DNA of 64,000 nucleotides from Cycas panzhihuaensis. Lineage: Eukaryota; Cycadophyta. The DNA is taken from positions 97,099,741-97,163,740 of the forward strand of contig CM041465.1 in the NCBI GenBank assembly GCA_023213395.1, read 5' to 3'. Positions 1 to 12,042 of this stretch are shown here, in pieces. A program made the translations under genes and the position numbers. Each line of letters starts with the position of its first letter. Positions within the stretch are counted from its first letter, which is position 1. A model generated the notes under the pieces. It searched no databases. It saw nothing but the letters and a program-made list of their open reading frames with translations, and had not been told where the DNA came from.

Positions 1-689
1 GTATGGGCTTAATCTCTTTATATCTAGTGACCCCCCAAAGATGCACTTCCATACACACGCACACACATACTACACAAATGACTAGATTTATAATTTATAT
101 CCATCACCATTACCTATAAAATATAGATATAAAATATTTTAATATAGATATCACAGTCACATGGAAATTAGAATTAGTTGATAACTATATGCATGGTAAT
201 AAAAATTACCTTAAGTAACCACAACCGTCACTATTTTAGTGGTGTCTAATTTTATCTAAATTATATTATTAACAACTTTTATAAGTGAATTACACATACC
301 TTGGTAGATGTTCATTGCTAATCATGGAGTTGTTGCTTTTCACTATAAAATTCAATACCCATAATAATCCTTAATAAGAAGTAACTTATTAAAGAAAAAT
401 AAAATAAAATAAAATTTATAGGATTTATTAGTCTTTACTAAGTTTACTTGTGATTTGCTCTACTATTGGTGACCATATTAGTGCAATACATATTCTAAAG
501 AATATATAGTTATCCCTTAAAGTATTAGCTATTAAACAAAGGGCAATCATTGAATGATTATCATTAGCAACTAAAAACTACACACACTCCCATCCATTTA
601 TTCATATATACGCTACTTATAGATCATTTGCATATAATCTATCTCTGTAGCATATTTGTATCTCAATCTATGGAAAATTATATATATAT
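1..689. other. AT-rich flank, nothing recognised
   Basis: No coding similarity, LTR edge or RNA gene could be recognised in this AT-rich stretch. It is the left flank of the nested transposon block that begins at 831. Confidence 0.5.
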
Positions 690-784
690 GTGTGTGTGTG
701 TGTGTATGTATACGTGTATATATACATACATACATATGTATGTATGTATGTATATACACATGTATACATACACACATACATACA

Positions 785-830
<46 letters not shown>
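690..830. repeat. Palindromic TG/CATA/TA microsatellite
   Basis: A TG run is followed by TATG and CATA tetranucleotide runs and a pure TA tract that touches the LTR at 831. The middle (about 700-785) reads nearly the same on both strands, centred on an acatatgt core near 735, so it could fold into a long hairpin. The short open frames here are low-complexity artefacts. Confidence 0.9.
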
Positions 831-834
<4 letters not shown>

Positions 835-1138
835 AAGGAATGATGGATCTAGGAAATAAATTACTTACATGCACATAATACCAATGGAGAATAAAGAAGA
901 GATAAAAACAAGATATGAGAGAAAAGCTTGGGGATGAGAATGAATAATGACTTCCTCTTTAAGATTTCACCTTTTATTATTAAAGGTGAGCATTAGAGTT
1001 AGGATTTTCTTGCTTAATGATATGAACTTGAAATTATATCTAAATGCATATAAAGCATATTTTACTAAGAGACTAATGCTAACAATATATCCTAAGGTCA
1101 CTTAATTAATCTATATAAATAACCTTGATACATTAACC
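831..1138 (-). repeat. 3' LTR of copia B
   Basis: Direct repeat of 34,805-35,084; shared blocks include the runs around gatctaggaaataaat and gcatattttactaagagact. On the minus strand it should begin TGTTAA; here that reads aggttaa, so the terminus has decayed. The polypurine tract of the element lies just inside (complement of 1,148-1,158). The outer end merges with a TA tract, so no target duplication can be read. Confidence 0.8.
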
Positions 1139-3107
1139 TATTTTAATCCCCCTTTAATAGTAGAAGGTCATTTTAAGAAAAAATATTCTATAAGGTCTTC
1201 ATTTAAGCTTCATTATTATATTAAAATTCTAAATGACACTTTTGTGAGAAAACCATTATGGGGAATAAGAATCCATAGACTTTCTAAGATCTATAGCCCC
1301 TTTTATAAATCAAAATAGTTAAGGTGGCTCTTGATGTAGCCTGATAGCTAAGTAGCTTAAATGTATAGCTTGATCTGCTAAGTCTCCATATATTATTTGG
1401 TCATCCCTATGCCCTTTCAGATTTTCATAGGTTTTAATTTTCTAAAACTAGTATAACCCTTATCCTTCTATGCTTATATGGGGTTTTCACAAATAGGATA
1501 AAGTAGAGACTTACTCTTATTTTTTTGTACCCATAAGGTATTTTTACAAATAGAATAGAGTATGATGATCCAATTGCCATCTTCTTTAATCAGTCAAAGA
1601 TAGAAGCCCTAAGGCTAATCTATCTTCAAAACTATTCAAACTTCATATTTTGCAGCAATTTTATGAAGATACCAGCCACTTGATCTAATTTGGGATAGTA
1701 TTCTAGTTAAATTATGTCATCATGAACTAGTTCTCTAATCATGTGGACTTTTATACTTATGTATTTGGTATAATTATAAAATGAAAGATTTTTTACCATG
1801 TGGATTCCTAATTAATTCTCTATACAAAGGCTAGTAGGACTTGTTTCGGTGATATTCAATATTTCTAATAATTTTCTAAGCTATATCACCTCCTTGTTAT
1901 TCTTAGAAGTAGTAATGTATTCAGCTTTAGTAGTTGAATTAACAAGTATCTTTTTCCATCTAGATCTCTATGATATTAGTGTTATTTCAAGAAACATTAA
2001 ATACCCAGATGTAGATCTTCCTATATCTTTATATCTTATAATGTCTAAGTTTATGTATATAAAAAGCTTAAATTCATTATTAGGTTTATACAATAGACCA
2101 AATTTATTGGTTATCTTTAGGTATTTTAACACTTGAACTACAGCTTACTAGCTATTTTGCTTATGATTTATCATAAATCATGCAAGAATATTGATAGAGT
2201 GTGCAATATTTGACCTTATATTAATAGTGTAGATAAGACTACCTACAAGTTTCTTATAGAGTGTTGTGTCTTCCTCCTTAGTGTCACCATCAACTGAGGG
2301 TTTGGTATTAGGGTCCATAGGTAAAGCCACTAGTTGAGTATCTTCTAACTTAAACTTAGTTAGAAGATCATTGATGTTTTTTTCTTGGGAGAGGAAAAAT
2401 TTTCTATTATTTTGTGTTACTTCAATTCTCAAGTAATATTTTATCAAATTGAGGTTAGATAATTTAAATATTTTACTAAGGTCCTTTTTCAGCTAGCTTA
2501 TTATTTATTCATTATTACCTATTACTAGCATGTCATTCACAAAGATTATAAGATAAGTGACTTTATGACTTTATCTTGTTAGCACTTGATAAATAATATT
2601 ACATCAATATCTTGGTAGTCACAAGCCTCGTATCTAAGTTACCTCATTCTTTTAAATAACTTGGCAAACTAAGCATGATGAGCATGTTTAAGGTTGTATA
2701 AGGACTTTCTGAGTCTACAAACCTTATTCTCTTAACCTTCGATCTCATATCTTTCTAACTAAGCCATATAAATTTCTACTTCAAGATCCCCATTGAGAAA
2801 TACAATCTTAATATTAAGTTGATGGATTTTCTACCCTTGTTGAGCAGCTAAGGCCACAAGAGTTCTAATTGTAGGCCACTTAGTTGTAGGTGCAAAGACT
2901 TTAGTGTAGTTGATGCCTTTCCTTTATGTGAATACTTTAGCTATTAACCTTACCTTGTATTTTTTAAGGGTTTCATTTAATTTATATTTATTTTTTAACA
3001 CCTAATTATTTTGGACTACTTTTCTACCAAGTGATAGATTAATGAGTAACGAGTTCCTATGTACCATTTTTTATGAGAGATTAGTATTCTCCATTCATTA
3101 CATTTAT
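1139..3107 (-). pseudogene. Copia B pol, 3' part: reverse transcriptase and RNase H
   Basis: Minus-strand translation gives the copia reverse transcriptase N-terminus next to the gypsy junction, then the KGFTQ-like region near 2,900, a clear YYLRIEV...FLSQEK block at 2,178-2,447 ending in the LVGSLIY motif, and RNase H remnants (RSTSGY near 2,010; a TKAEY block near 1,930; a DQVAGIFIK tail near 1,660). Known copia order is integrase, RT, RNase H, and that is seen. Many in-frame stops and several frame changes show it is non-functional. The reading frame continues across the gypsy insertion into 23,503. Confidence 0.85.
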
Positions 3108-3454
3108 CCAAATGGTAGTTCTAGGTCTATCCCTAGAAATATGATGGTGTTTTATAGGTGGATCCTCAGCAAAACTGCTAGAAGGATGGTCTAGTACTTG
3201 GGAAAGACTTAATACGAAGCTCAAAAGAGACCTAAAGGACCATCTTTGCCTAATTCCTAAGAAGGGATCTTTGCCTAGTAGTGTTATCTACCTTAGTGAG
3301 AGTGGGTACAATAAAAGGTGTGGATGTGAAATGGGGTGATAGAATCCACTAACCTATATAACTTAACAAAGGAGTTCTAAGTTCAAAGATGTACTTACAA
3401 TATCCTTCCTAGGGAATCATCTCGTATAATCGATACAACTTTTAGAGTTTTACT

Positions 3455-3660
3455 TGTAAAAGGTAATATTTTGTCTAGAGTAATGTTTTATCTAGGTTGT
3501 TTAAAGTCTCTTGTAAGGGTCATGTGTTATTATCCCCCTTCTTCTCTAGAATAACAAGTAGAACAATCTCATTAAGCAGTTATCATTTATCCCATACCTT
3601 TGAATTGTATTTATACATTTATAAATGATCAATAAAGACACTTGAGAGAATCTTTTTATA
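3455..3660 (+). repeat. 5' LTR of copia A
   Basis: Starts tgtaaaagg and ends tttttata, directly followed by the primer site. It matches 8,482-8,687. A tatttataca stretch near 3,609 is a possible TATA element, and aataaag near 3,631 may serve as a poly(A) signal. Confidence 0.92.
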
Positions 3661-3675
3661 TGGTATCAAAGCAGG
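3661..3675 (+). other. Primer binding site of copia A
   Basis: The sequence tggtatcaaagc abuts the LTR and is the usual plant copia primer site, complementary to the 3' end of initiator methionine tRNA. Confidence 0.9.
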
Positions 3676-4374
3676 CTATTGAAGTCCTCCTACCTGTGAG
3701 AGAATCAAGTCTTTGATAACTAGAAGGAGCATTGAGTTAAGCAATTCAAAGAAGAACAAAGACTTTCATTAAGCCAAGTCTCAGACCAAGGTTGGTGATC
3801 TGTGTACGAAGCTGAGTACGAACAGAGTACGGAATCATATGAAATTGTATGGAATTGTATGAACACCAAAAATCAAAGTTGTTATAATTTTATAAAACTT
3901 ACCCAAATTATAGATCAGAGTACCCTCGACATTTTTCTCTTCAGGACTGACATCATTTGAAGCTATTTCAAGGGACTTTTAGCTAGATTTATAGGCGCAC
4001 AAGTTTGAAGGCCTTTTACTTTAAATCTTCTAAAAAATATGGCTTGAAACTTGGGTATTAAGTATCTAAACTCTCTCTCACTATAAATTGAAGAGATTAG
4101 ATCATATTTTGTTGAGTTGTTTATTAGTTTTGAGGGTTTTTTCATCATTTTCCTCAAATCCCTAAGGGCATGGGTTTACACATTAGCAGTGTCATTTCTC
4201 TCAGACCTAAGAGAGTTTTAGAAAAATAACCATAGATTCAGACACCTATTTTCGAGTTTTATCAATTGGCATCTTACTTTTTCTCATCTGTACACTTTGG
4301 GTTACACACAAAAATCTGTACAACCATCTATATAATTGTACAACCCTATCAAAAATCAAAATCTATGATTAATC

Positions 4375-5150
4375 ATGGCCTCATCTACTTGATCCTTACC
4401 TAAGAATGATAAATTAATTGAAAAAAAAAATCTATATTTGGAAAATCAAGATAGAAGGTCTCCTAAAAGCTAAACATGCCTAGAAAATCACCACTGGTAA
4501 TGACAAACAACCCTCCGACATAGTTGACCTCCTAAATTAGGAAGAAAGGAATAACATTGCTCTTTCTGTGCTTAAAATTTCAATTTTTGACTCCTTGTTA
4601 GTTTATGTGGATGGTGTTGAAAGTGCTCATAAGATATGGAAACTAATGTCATCTATGTTTAGTCAAGGAAATAAAGAAAGAATTGTTGCCCTAAGAGAAG
4701 AACTTTATAAGCTCAAGATAAAAGAAGATCAAACTATATTAGACTTCATAGCCAAATTAACCAATATTAAAATTGCTCTTCTCACAGTTAGAGACAAAAT
4801 GATCAACATTAAATTAATACATCTTGTACTCAATAAATTGTCAAAGTCATTTGATAACATGGTAAACATGCTGACTAGAGGAGGGCAAACTACTACTATG
4901 ACCCTTGATGTTCGTATAAGTCATATGCTCAATCAAAAGCAAAGAAATTTGAGAGGCAACTAAACTTATGAGGATGAGAAAGAGGTCAATATAATCCTAA
5001 TACATGAGGAAGAATAACAACAAGCTACAGAGGTCATTGGAATGAAGGAAGAGGACGAGGAAGAACAGTCCTTAATCCATCTCATGATGCAAGAGTCTAC
5101 TTCAATTGTTGGAAACCTGGCCATTTTCAAGTAATTGTAGAGCCTTCGAT
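4375..5150 (+). pseudogene. gag: Copia A gag
   Basis: A candidate start atggcctca lies at 4,375 after a leader of about 0.7 kb. The best open part is 4,568-4,963, which resembles the copia gag capsid domain (IWKLM, LREELYKLK and LTNIKIALL blocks). Near 5,098 a degenerate zinc knuckle reads YFNCWKPGHF; the first cysteine is now tyrosine and no final cysteine is visible. Stops and frame changes break it. Gag would form the cytoplasmic particle that packages element RNA. Confidence 0.8.
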
Positions 5151-5319
5151 GTTTGCTACTATTGTAGACAAACTAACCACTTTCTATACTAATGTCATTA
5201 GAGAAAGATCAAAATTTAGAAAGGGAAGCAAGTGACTGGGAACTACAGTAGAGAGCCAGACACTGCAGAAGAAGAAGTTGAAACAACATTTATAGTAGCA
5301 TTAGCAATAAGTGCCAATG

Positions 5320-8300
5320 CTTCAAAAACTTAGTATGTTGATTTAGGAGCCTCACATCACATGACAAGAATTAAAGAATGGTTTGAAATCATCAAATCAT
5401 ATGATCTCGATAATTCTATGGAACTAGAGGATAATTTTCCTTTATATATAAAGAGAATAGGCCAAATTACCATAGAAATTGATGGAAATATTCAACAAAT
5501 AGGTAATGTATTCTTTGTACTAGGACTGAAAGAAAATCTTCTGTCAGTATCCCAATTAAGTGATAAGAAACTGAGAATAGTATTTGATGAGAATGACCTT
5601 TGTTACATTCTAGATATGAAAAGGAATGGTGTTGTAATAGCAAAAGGAGAAAAATATAATAAACTTTATAAGCCTCTCTAGTCCTATACTTCCTAATAAA
5701 GGACCCACAATATCTTCTTATGATGTAAATTTACTTGTTGTGACCAGCAATGATACTAATCAAATGTGGCATTTGAAGTATGGTCATATTTCACATGATA
5801 GATTAGAAAAACTAAAAAGAACAAAGATGGTGAATGGATTACCTAATATTTTATTTAACTCGTTTATATGTAAAAGTTGTATGATGGGGAAACAACATAA
5901 GATTCCATTTTCAAAAAGCACATGGCATGCATGAGATAAACTATATCTAATTCATACTAATCTATGTGGTCTATTCACACCAATTTCAACAAATGGAGCA
6001 AGGTATTTTTTAACCTTCATTGATGTCTTCTTTAGAAGAACATGGGTGTACTTTTTATCCATCAAATCTAAGACCTTCAATTATTTTAAAGAATTTAAAG
6101 CTGAAGCAGAACTGGAAAGTAACAAGAAGATAAAATGCATTCGCTTAGATGGAGGCGGTGAGTTTGTATCTACTGAATTTATACATTTCTACAAAATACA
6201 TGGAATCTGTAGACAAGTCACAACTCTGTATACACATTAATCAAACAGGGTGGTGGAAAGAATGAATAGAACAATTGTAGAAATGGCTTGATATATGTTA
6301 AATGATAGTGAGGTCACAAAGAAATATCTAGTAGAGGTTGTAAAGACAGTTATATACCTAATCAATAGAAGTCCAACTCAATCACTACAAGGGGTAACAC
6401 CAGAAGAGGCATGGACAGGTCACAAACTGAATGTAAGTCATCTTAAGATTTTTGGCTGTAAAGCATATGTACACATTCTCAACAAGAAAAGAACCAAGTT
6501 AAACAACAAAAGCATAGACTGTATAATGGTTGGGCAAAGTAGTCATTCAAAGGAATACCATTGTCTTGATCCAAAGATAAATAAACTTTATGTAAGTAGA
6601 GATGTGATATTTGATCAAAGGAAAAGACTCACATAAGCCAATCATCAAGAAATAAATGTTGGTGATCAAAGTCTAGAGAGAAGTCAACCAGAAGATAAAT
6701 TAGACATCACATCTTATAGTATTATAACAAAAAGTGATGAATTAGATGAGGAATCATCTTATACACAACAAACAAGTGACTCCAATGCTCATCCATCTAA
6801 TACTCAACAAGCCAAAGGTTCAAACTTGCATTCAAAAGATGAATCACAAGAACAAATCTCCAAAAAATTACCAAAGTGGTATCACAAAACCCTTGAAGAA
6901 ACAAAGGGAGAATTATTTGAGCATCGAACATGATCTCAGAAACCACAAGCTCTAATTTGCACTATTGAACTAAATACTTATAGAGAAGCAAGCAACCTTC
7001 TAGCCTAGAGAGTAGCAATGGATGCAAAAATGAAGGCCATTTATAAAAATGAAACCTGGGATCTGGTAACACTGCCTAAGGATAAATCCATTGTAAACTA
7101 TAAATGGGTATATAAAGTGAAAGAAAAACCAAATGGCGAAATCGAGGAATACAAGGCAAGACTGGTAGAAAAAGGCTACACATAAATAGATCACTAGTAG
7201 CCAAGTTGAATACTATAAGAACAGTAATTGCAATTACAGCTTAGAAAGGATGGAAGATTTACTAGATGGATGTTAAGAGTGCCTTCCTAAATAGAGATCT
7301 ACAAGAAGAAGTGTATATGTATCAGCCTAAAGGATACATAAAGATTGAATAAGAAACTATAGTCTACAAACTAAAAAAGGCTTTATATGGGCTCAAACAA
7401 GTACCAAGAGCTTGGTATACCAAGCTAGATATATATCTAACTTAAAATAGCTTCCATAAGTGTGAGTTAGATCATAGCTTGTATGTGAGATTTAATCAAG
7501 GATTAACATCCATCATAGTAGTATATGTGGATGACATGTTAATCATATGGGATGATAAAGACTCAATTACATTCATTAAGAAGAAATTTAAAAAAGTATT
7601 TAAAATGACTGATATTAGAATGTTGTACTATTATCTCGGGATTGAAATTAAACAAAACAATGATTTTGTTATTTTATCTCAATCAAAATATATTAAAAAC
7701 TTGTTGAATAAGTTTAATATGGAAAGTTACAATAGTGTAACCATTCCAATAGAAATAGGATGTGTATTGAACACTGAACAAGAGGCATAATTAGTTAATG
7801 CAATACTATACAGACAATTAATTGGAAGTCTAATTTATCTTATAGCCACATGACTAGATATTTCCTATGCAGTCAGTGTAGTTTCCAGATTTATGGAAAA
7901 TCCTAAAATACCTCACTGGAATGCTGTAAAGAGAATCCTAAGGTATATAAAAGGAACTATAAATCTTGGATTGGAATATAGAAAAGATAACAATATGCAG
8001 CTAATAGGTTTTTGTGACTCTGACTAGGCTAGAGGTAGAACAGATAAAAAATCAACATCAGGATATTATTTTTTTCTAGGAACATCATTAATTTCTTAGA
8101 GTAGCAAAAGGCAACATACAGTTGCTTTGTCTTCAATAGAGGCTGAGTATAAGTTAGTAGTCAATGCAGCATGTAAAGGAATTTGGATCAGATAACTTCT
8201 CAAGGACCTTAGACAAGAACAAACAGTACCTACTCAGTTGTTCTGTGATAATGAAAGTACCATCAAAATGACCAAGAATCTAATATTGCATGCAAGAACC

Positions 8301-8460
8301 AAACATATAAAAGTACATCACCATTTTATTAGGGAAAAAGTACAGAACAAGGAAGTTGAACTCCTATACTATATGTCAGAAAATTAGAATGCTGATGTAC
8401 TCACCAAACCCCTTAGCAAGGAAAATTTTGTAGGTTTTAGAAATCACTTAGGATTAAAAT
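5320..8460 (+). pseudogene. pol: Copia A pol: protease, integrase, RT, RNase H
   Basis: Domains in order: protease active-site remnant DLGASHHMT (about 5,342; family usual D-S-G, so serine is lost); pre-integrase HHCC finger (5,740-5,930: MWHLKYGH, then CKSCMMGKQH); integrase core 5,935-6,640, where the first catalytic Asp is Asn (LIHTNLCG) while Asp in RLDGGGEF and Glu in VERMNRT remain; RT 7,010-7,800 with [10 protein letters not shown] and the YVDDM box intact near 7,521; RNase H with ASIEAEYK near 8,130. Many stops are TAG in place of Trp or Gln, for example the Asp-Trp-Ala motif of RNase H near 8,020. Confidence 0.92.
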
Positions 8461-8470
8461 AGATAAAACA

Positions 8471-8687
8471 TTAAGAGGGGGTGTAAAAGATAATATTTTA
8501 TCTAGAGTAATATTTTATCTAGGTTGTTTAAAGTCTCTTGTAAGGGTGATGTATCATTGTCCCCCTTCTTCTCTAGAATGATAAGTGGCACAATCTCATT
8601 AAGTGATTGTCATTTGTCCCATACCTTTGAATTGTATTTATACATTTACAAATGATCAATAAAGATACATGAGAGAATCTTTCTATA
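8471..8687 (+). repeat. Polypurine tract and 3' LTR of copia A
   Basis: The purine run aagaggggg (8,473-8,481) lies directly before tgtaaaag at 8,482, the start of the 206 bp 3' LTR. The LTR ends ttctata at 8,687, followed by the second target copy ttact. Confidence 0.93.
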
Positions 8688-10731
8688 TTACTAAGATGGA
8701 GCAGAGAATAAGCTAATGGAAATAATAGATTATCTTATTTAGGTCTCTAGGTTTTGATATTATTATAAAGATATAAAGCCAAGAGAGTAAGACAATATAA
8801 CTAAAGAAAACTATAAGATCAAACTCACATCAATCATTTTTTTTTTTTTTGTTTTTTTTTTTTTTGTAATGAAATCACGAATAAACAAACAAACTAGAGA
8901 CTATGCATGTAAGTCTTTTTTTTTTTTTTTTTTTTTTATAAAAAATAAAAGATGTATATGCAACTATGAAATAGCTTTTCTACATGCACACTTTACTTCT
9001 AAAAGAGATTATACTATTCATAATCTAAAAGTAACCACACAATCTTTATGCAAATTTCTTTTTAAAAGAGATTAATCTACATGCAACACTAGCTAGTATG
9101 CTCCAACTTTGATGCATGCAACTAATCTTTTTAAAAGTGATGAAATAACACATAAAAAGAGAGATTCTTAAAGAAAACTACTGTTATTTTATGATAATTT
9201 TTAGACCCATGAGATGTTGGACAAGTCATAAACCTGAACAATAATCATCCATGTAAAACCAACCAAAGGTTCTATCATGATTGGAGTAGTAAGAGCTCTA
9301 AAAGAAATCCTTGAACCCAATATAAAAGCTGAAAATCAGAAATACTCCAACTAAATAATACTATCAACTTTTGATTCTTAATATACAAGAGCTAAATTGA
9401 AAATAAAAGTACATACAATAATAGATGTAAGATAAATATTCCTTTTCTATTGTAAAGAGTGCCTGAGAATGGTAGTTTTCTTTTCACTTGACTAACTTTT
9501 CCACACACTTTCTTTCAAAACAAGAGTAAAGAAGGAAGTATCAACAATCTAAAAAGGGCAAATAAGAGCCAAACAATACCAAACAAGAGTGGTAATCCAA
9601 CTAAAATATAGGCTGTTATGAAAGACTGGAACGGAGTAGCTAGATGTATGGTGGAGAGATGACCATGTCCCACCCTACTCTATCCTTAAGGAACCCTATA
9701 AAGGGTGGACCTTTTAGTGTATATTTTAATTCTAAAAGTTCAACAATAATCAACCAATGAAAATAAATAATTCTAAGCCAAAGTTACCTTAAAAACTCTA
9801 CGAAATAAACTTGAAAGCTAATAGGAAAGATCTTACTAAATTAAGAGAAGTTTGAAGCATAAATTAATGAAGATCCAAGAAAGTAGAAGTCCAGATCATC
9901 AACAATCAAGTAACATTGATACAATAATAAAACTTCTTCAAGATTTCATCCAATAGACTTTAAGAAATCAAGTCTTTAAAGCCTCAATAACAATCCTCAA
10001 GAATTCTCTAAAGACTTCACAAAATCTCACAATACTAGAGCAAGAATCACTTCTCTTCACATTCCCAACAACAATAATTCTCTTCACACTTCTAGGCATT
10101 GAAAGAGCTAAATCTCATCATATCTGGGTGGCAGCATATAGAATTTTAGTGCACTAGCCTAATTTTCTATTGCATGACAATGAAAAATATGATTGGTTGT
10201 GTTTTTCACCTACCAAAAATGTGATTTAATTCTAAAAACGCAATCAGTTAAATTTTTTGCAAGGTGAAAAATATAATTTCAGTAAAATAAAATTTTGACC
10301 AAATTTTGATAAAAATTAACATTTAATGGATTTCCAATCACGAAAATGAGTTTATAAAAGAGTAAACTAACCTACAATGAGGTGAAATGCATTAAGAACA
10401 GGCCCAAAAAGTAATAAATAACAAAAATGTGAGTGAAATATTAAAAATAAGATAAAAATAACTGACTTTGAAGGAAGTATGAAGTCAAGTTAGTCATAAA
10501 AGAAAACTTTGATGCCATAGTTCATGTCATTGATGGAATGATAGGAATACAATCCATAACATCATTCATTACATTTTATTAATCAATAATCACATATCAT
10601 TTCAGTAAAACAAGGCCCAATCTGATAAATAAAATCAAAATACATCGATCATCATTAATACAACTATAAACATGCATCAATTTACCAACATAATCCAAAT
10701 ACAACTAAAGAGGCCAAGTTTTGGTGAAACA

Positions 10732-11220
10732 TTTGCCTCCTTGGTACCTAAGGCTCCTATTCTAGAAAGAGACATAGGATGGTGAGAGGTGGCAATGACA
10801 TGGTTATTGGTTGTTTTAGTGAAAGTGATAGGAACTAATGAAATATATGCATAATGGGGTACTACGTTTTTCATAATGGGATGAAATCTACACTGCAACT
10901 TGATTCTGAAAACTTCTATCAGTAGAATTACTTGAAAGGACTAAGTAGTCTTAATGAAAAGAGGTGTCATTTACATTCCTTACCTAAAAGGATTAGGTAT
11001 CCATTAAATTACCTAAAAGGACTGGGTATTCAACTCATAAACATCACTATATTTATCTTCTCACCTAAAAGAACTAGGTGTTTACTATTATCAAAAACTT
11101 ACCTAATGCCCACAAATAAGATGGGACTTTTAACTTTAAATAAACACTATCTACTTCCCACAAAATGGATGGGACTTTATCACCAAATGGCCATAAACTA
11201 GATGGGCCTCTACTATATAT
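10732..11220. repeat. Block of short hairpin repeats
   Basis: From about 10,930 the sequence repeats short stem-loop words of the type acctaaaaggactaggt (ACCTA pairing with TAGGT), then a second type, cccacaa...gatggga (CCCA pairing with TGGG). Each is separated by 15-40 bp of non-repeated sequence. It lies between the 3' LTR and the antisense gene of gypsy 1. Variable, tandem-repeat-rich 3' regions are known in plant Tat elements. Confidence 0.7.
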
Positions 11221-11650
11221 CTGGTCATAGTTTATCACTTATTAATTGAGTATTAGAGAGAAGTCCTTTTGCTAAAGCAAAAAGGATGGACTATCATAGT
11301 TTAAGCTCATTAACAGGTGACTTTTTAGAGTAAACCCATCATAGTTTAGCCTTATTAATAGGGTGAGGGGTCTCTAAGATTGATTATCATGTTTTAACCT
11401 CATTAATAATCAAATTTAGAGGGATCTTTGTCATAGTTTAGGCTCACTAACAGGTATGGAGGCCTCAAAGCATGGTCTTGTTATAGTTTATACTCATTAA
11501 TAAGGAAACAGGCTCAGAGTTTAGTCTTGTCATAGTTTATACTTATTAAAATGTAGAAGAAAGCTGAGTTAGTTGTCCTATCCTAGTTTAGACTAATCAA
11601 TAGGCACCTAAAAGCTCAGAGTCATAGTCCTGTCAAAGATAAATATGTTA
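11221..11650. repeat. Degenerate tandem array of a catagtttaagctcatta motif
   Basis: At least eight copies of a core like catagtttaagctcattaa recur every 50-80 bp, with diverged spacers. The same core occurs at 15,119-15,214 and 16,630-16,784 in this element, and as its reverse complement (gagcttaaactat) at 41,480-41,890 in gypsy 2. Confidence 0.8.
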
Positions 11651-11885
11651 CTAGGTAAAATAGGACTGAATGATCAATCAAACTTTAACAAGAGAACATA
11701 GAAAGAGTTTGAATAATCTTTGAATAATGTGAATTTTATCAGAATAAAAAAGAACATATTTATAATACTTCAACATAAATTTGGAGATGATTGTGATCAA
11801 ATTGGAGTATGCTTCCTTTTGATAAATTAAATGATTAGCCTGAATGATTTTGTGAGCAAAAAGAACAAGAAAGGACCAAAAAGAG

Positions 11886-12042
11886 CCCCTTATATGTAAG
11901 GAAGTTAATAAAGAAATCAATTCATTTGCATGAGGACGAAGGAGGAAAAAGGAGCATTCCTTGAGGTGATTCCCCTTCGTTTGAGTGGGATTTCGAGCTC
12001 TATTAGCTGGGTGATGAGCTCCATAGTATGAGATAGAGGATA
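11886..12042 (+). promoter_or_regulatory. TATA box and leader of the antisense gene, gypsy 1
   Basis: A cccttatatgtaagg element at about 11,887-11,901 is followed by a leader ending at the first-exon ATG (12,043). The downstream words gaa, caa, attt and catg align with the same region of the copies at 62,907 (+) and 44,606 (-), so this looks like a conserved internal promoter facing against gag-pol transcription. No promoter activity is shown; this is inferred from the conserved TATA position in three elements. Confidence 0.6.

Larger units (their letters stand above)
3455..8687 (+). mobile_element. Ty1/copia retrotransposon (copia A), complete in structure
   Basis: A 5,233 bp element with 206 bp LTRs (3,455-3,660; 8,482-8,687), a tRNA-iMet-type primer site right after the 5' LTR, gag, protease, integrase, RT and RNase H in copia order, and a polypurine tract before the 3' LTR. 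It is flanked by ttact at 3,450-3,454 and 8,688-8,692. The matching stretch in the other gypsy LTR (about 21,661-21,680) has a single ttact and no insert, so the insertion site is confirmed. By eye the LTRs differ at about 20 of 206 positions, mostly transitions; the gene frames are full of stops. Confidence 0.95.
3113..10731 (-). repeat. 3' LTR of gypsy 1, split by copia A
   Basis: The two pieces 3,113-3,454 and 8,693-10,731 (about 2.38 kb together) match 21,317-23,497 closely along their length. The repeat starts TG and ends CA (gaaaca at 10,726-10,731). A purine-rich complement (ccaaggaggcaaa) sits just inside the inner edge and is a candidate polypurine tract. Around 10,160-10,270 it carries short inverted gtgaaaaat/tttttcac motifs that reappear in the intron at 12,067-12,418. 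Confidence 0.85.

Noticed and set aside
613-878. Four short frames on both strands
   Set aside because: Microsatellite translations with no domain.
10677-10898. Minus-strand 73-codon frame at the gypsy LTR edge
   Set aside because: It crosses the LTR boundary and resembles no protein known to me.
11221-11650. CRISPR-like repeat array
   Set aside because: Repeats are degenerate, spacers vary in length and the setting is a plant retrotransposon.
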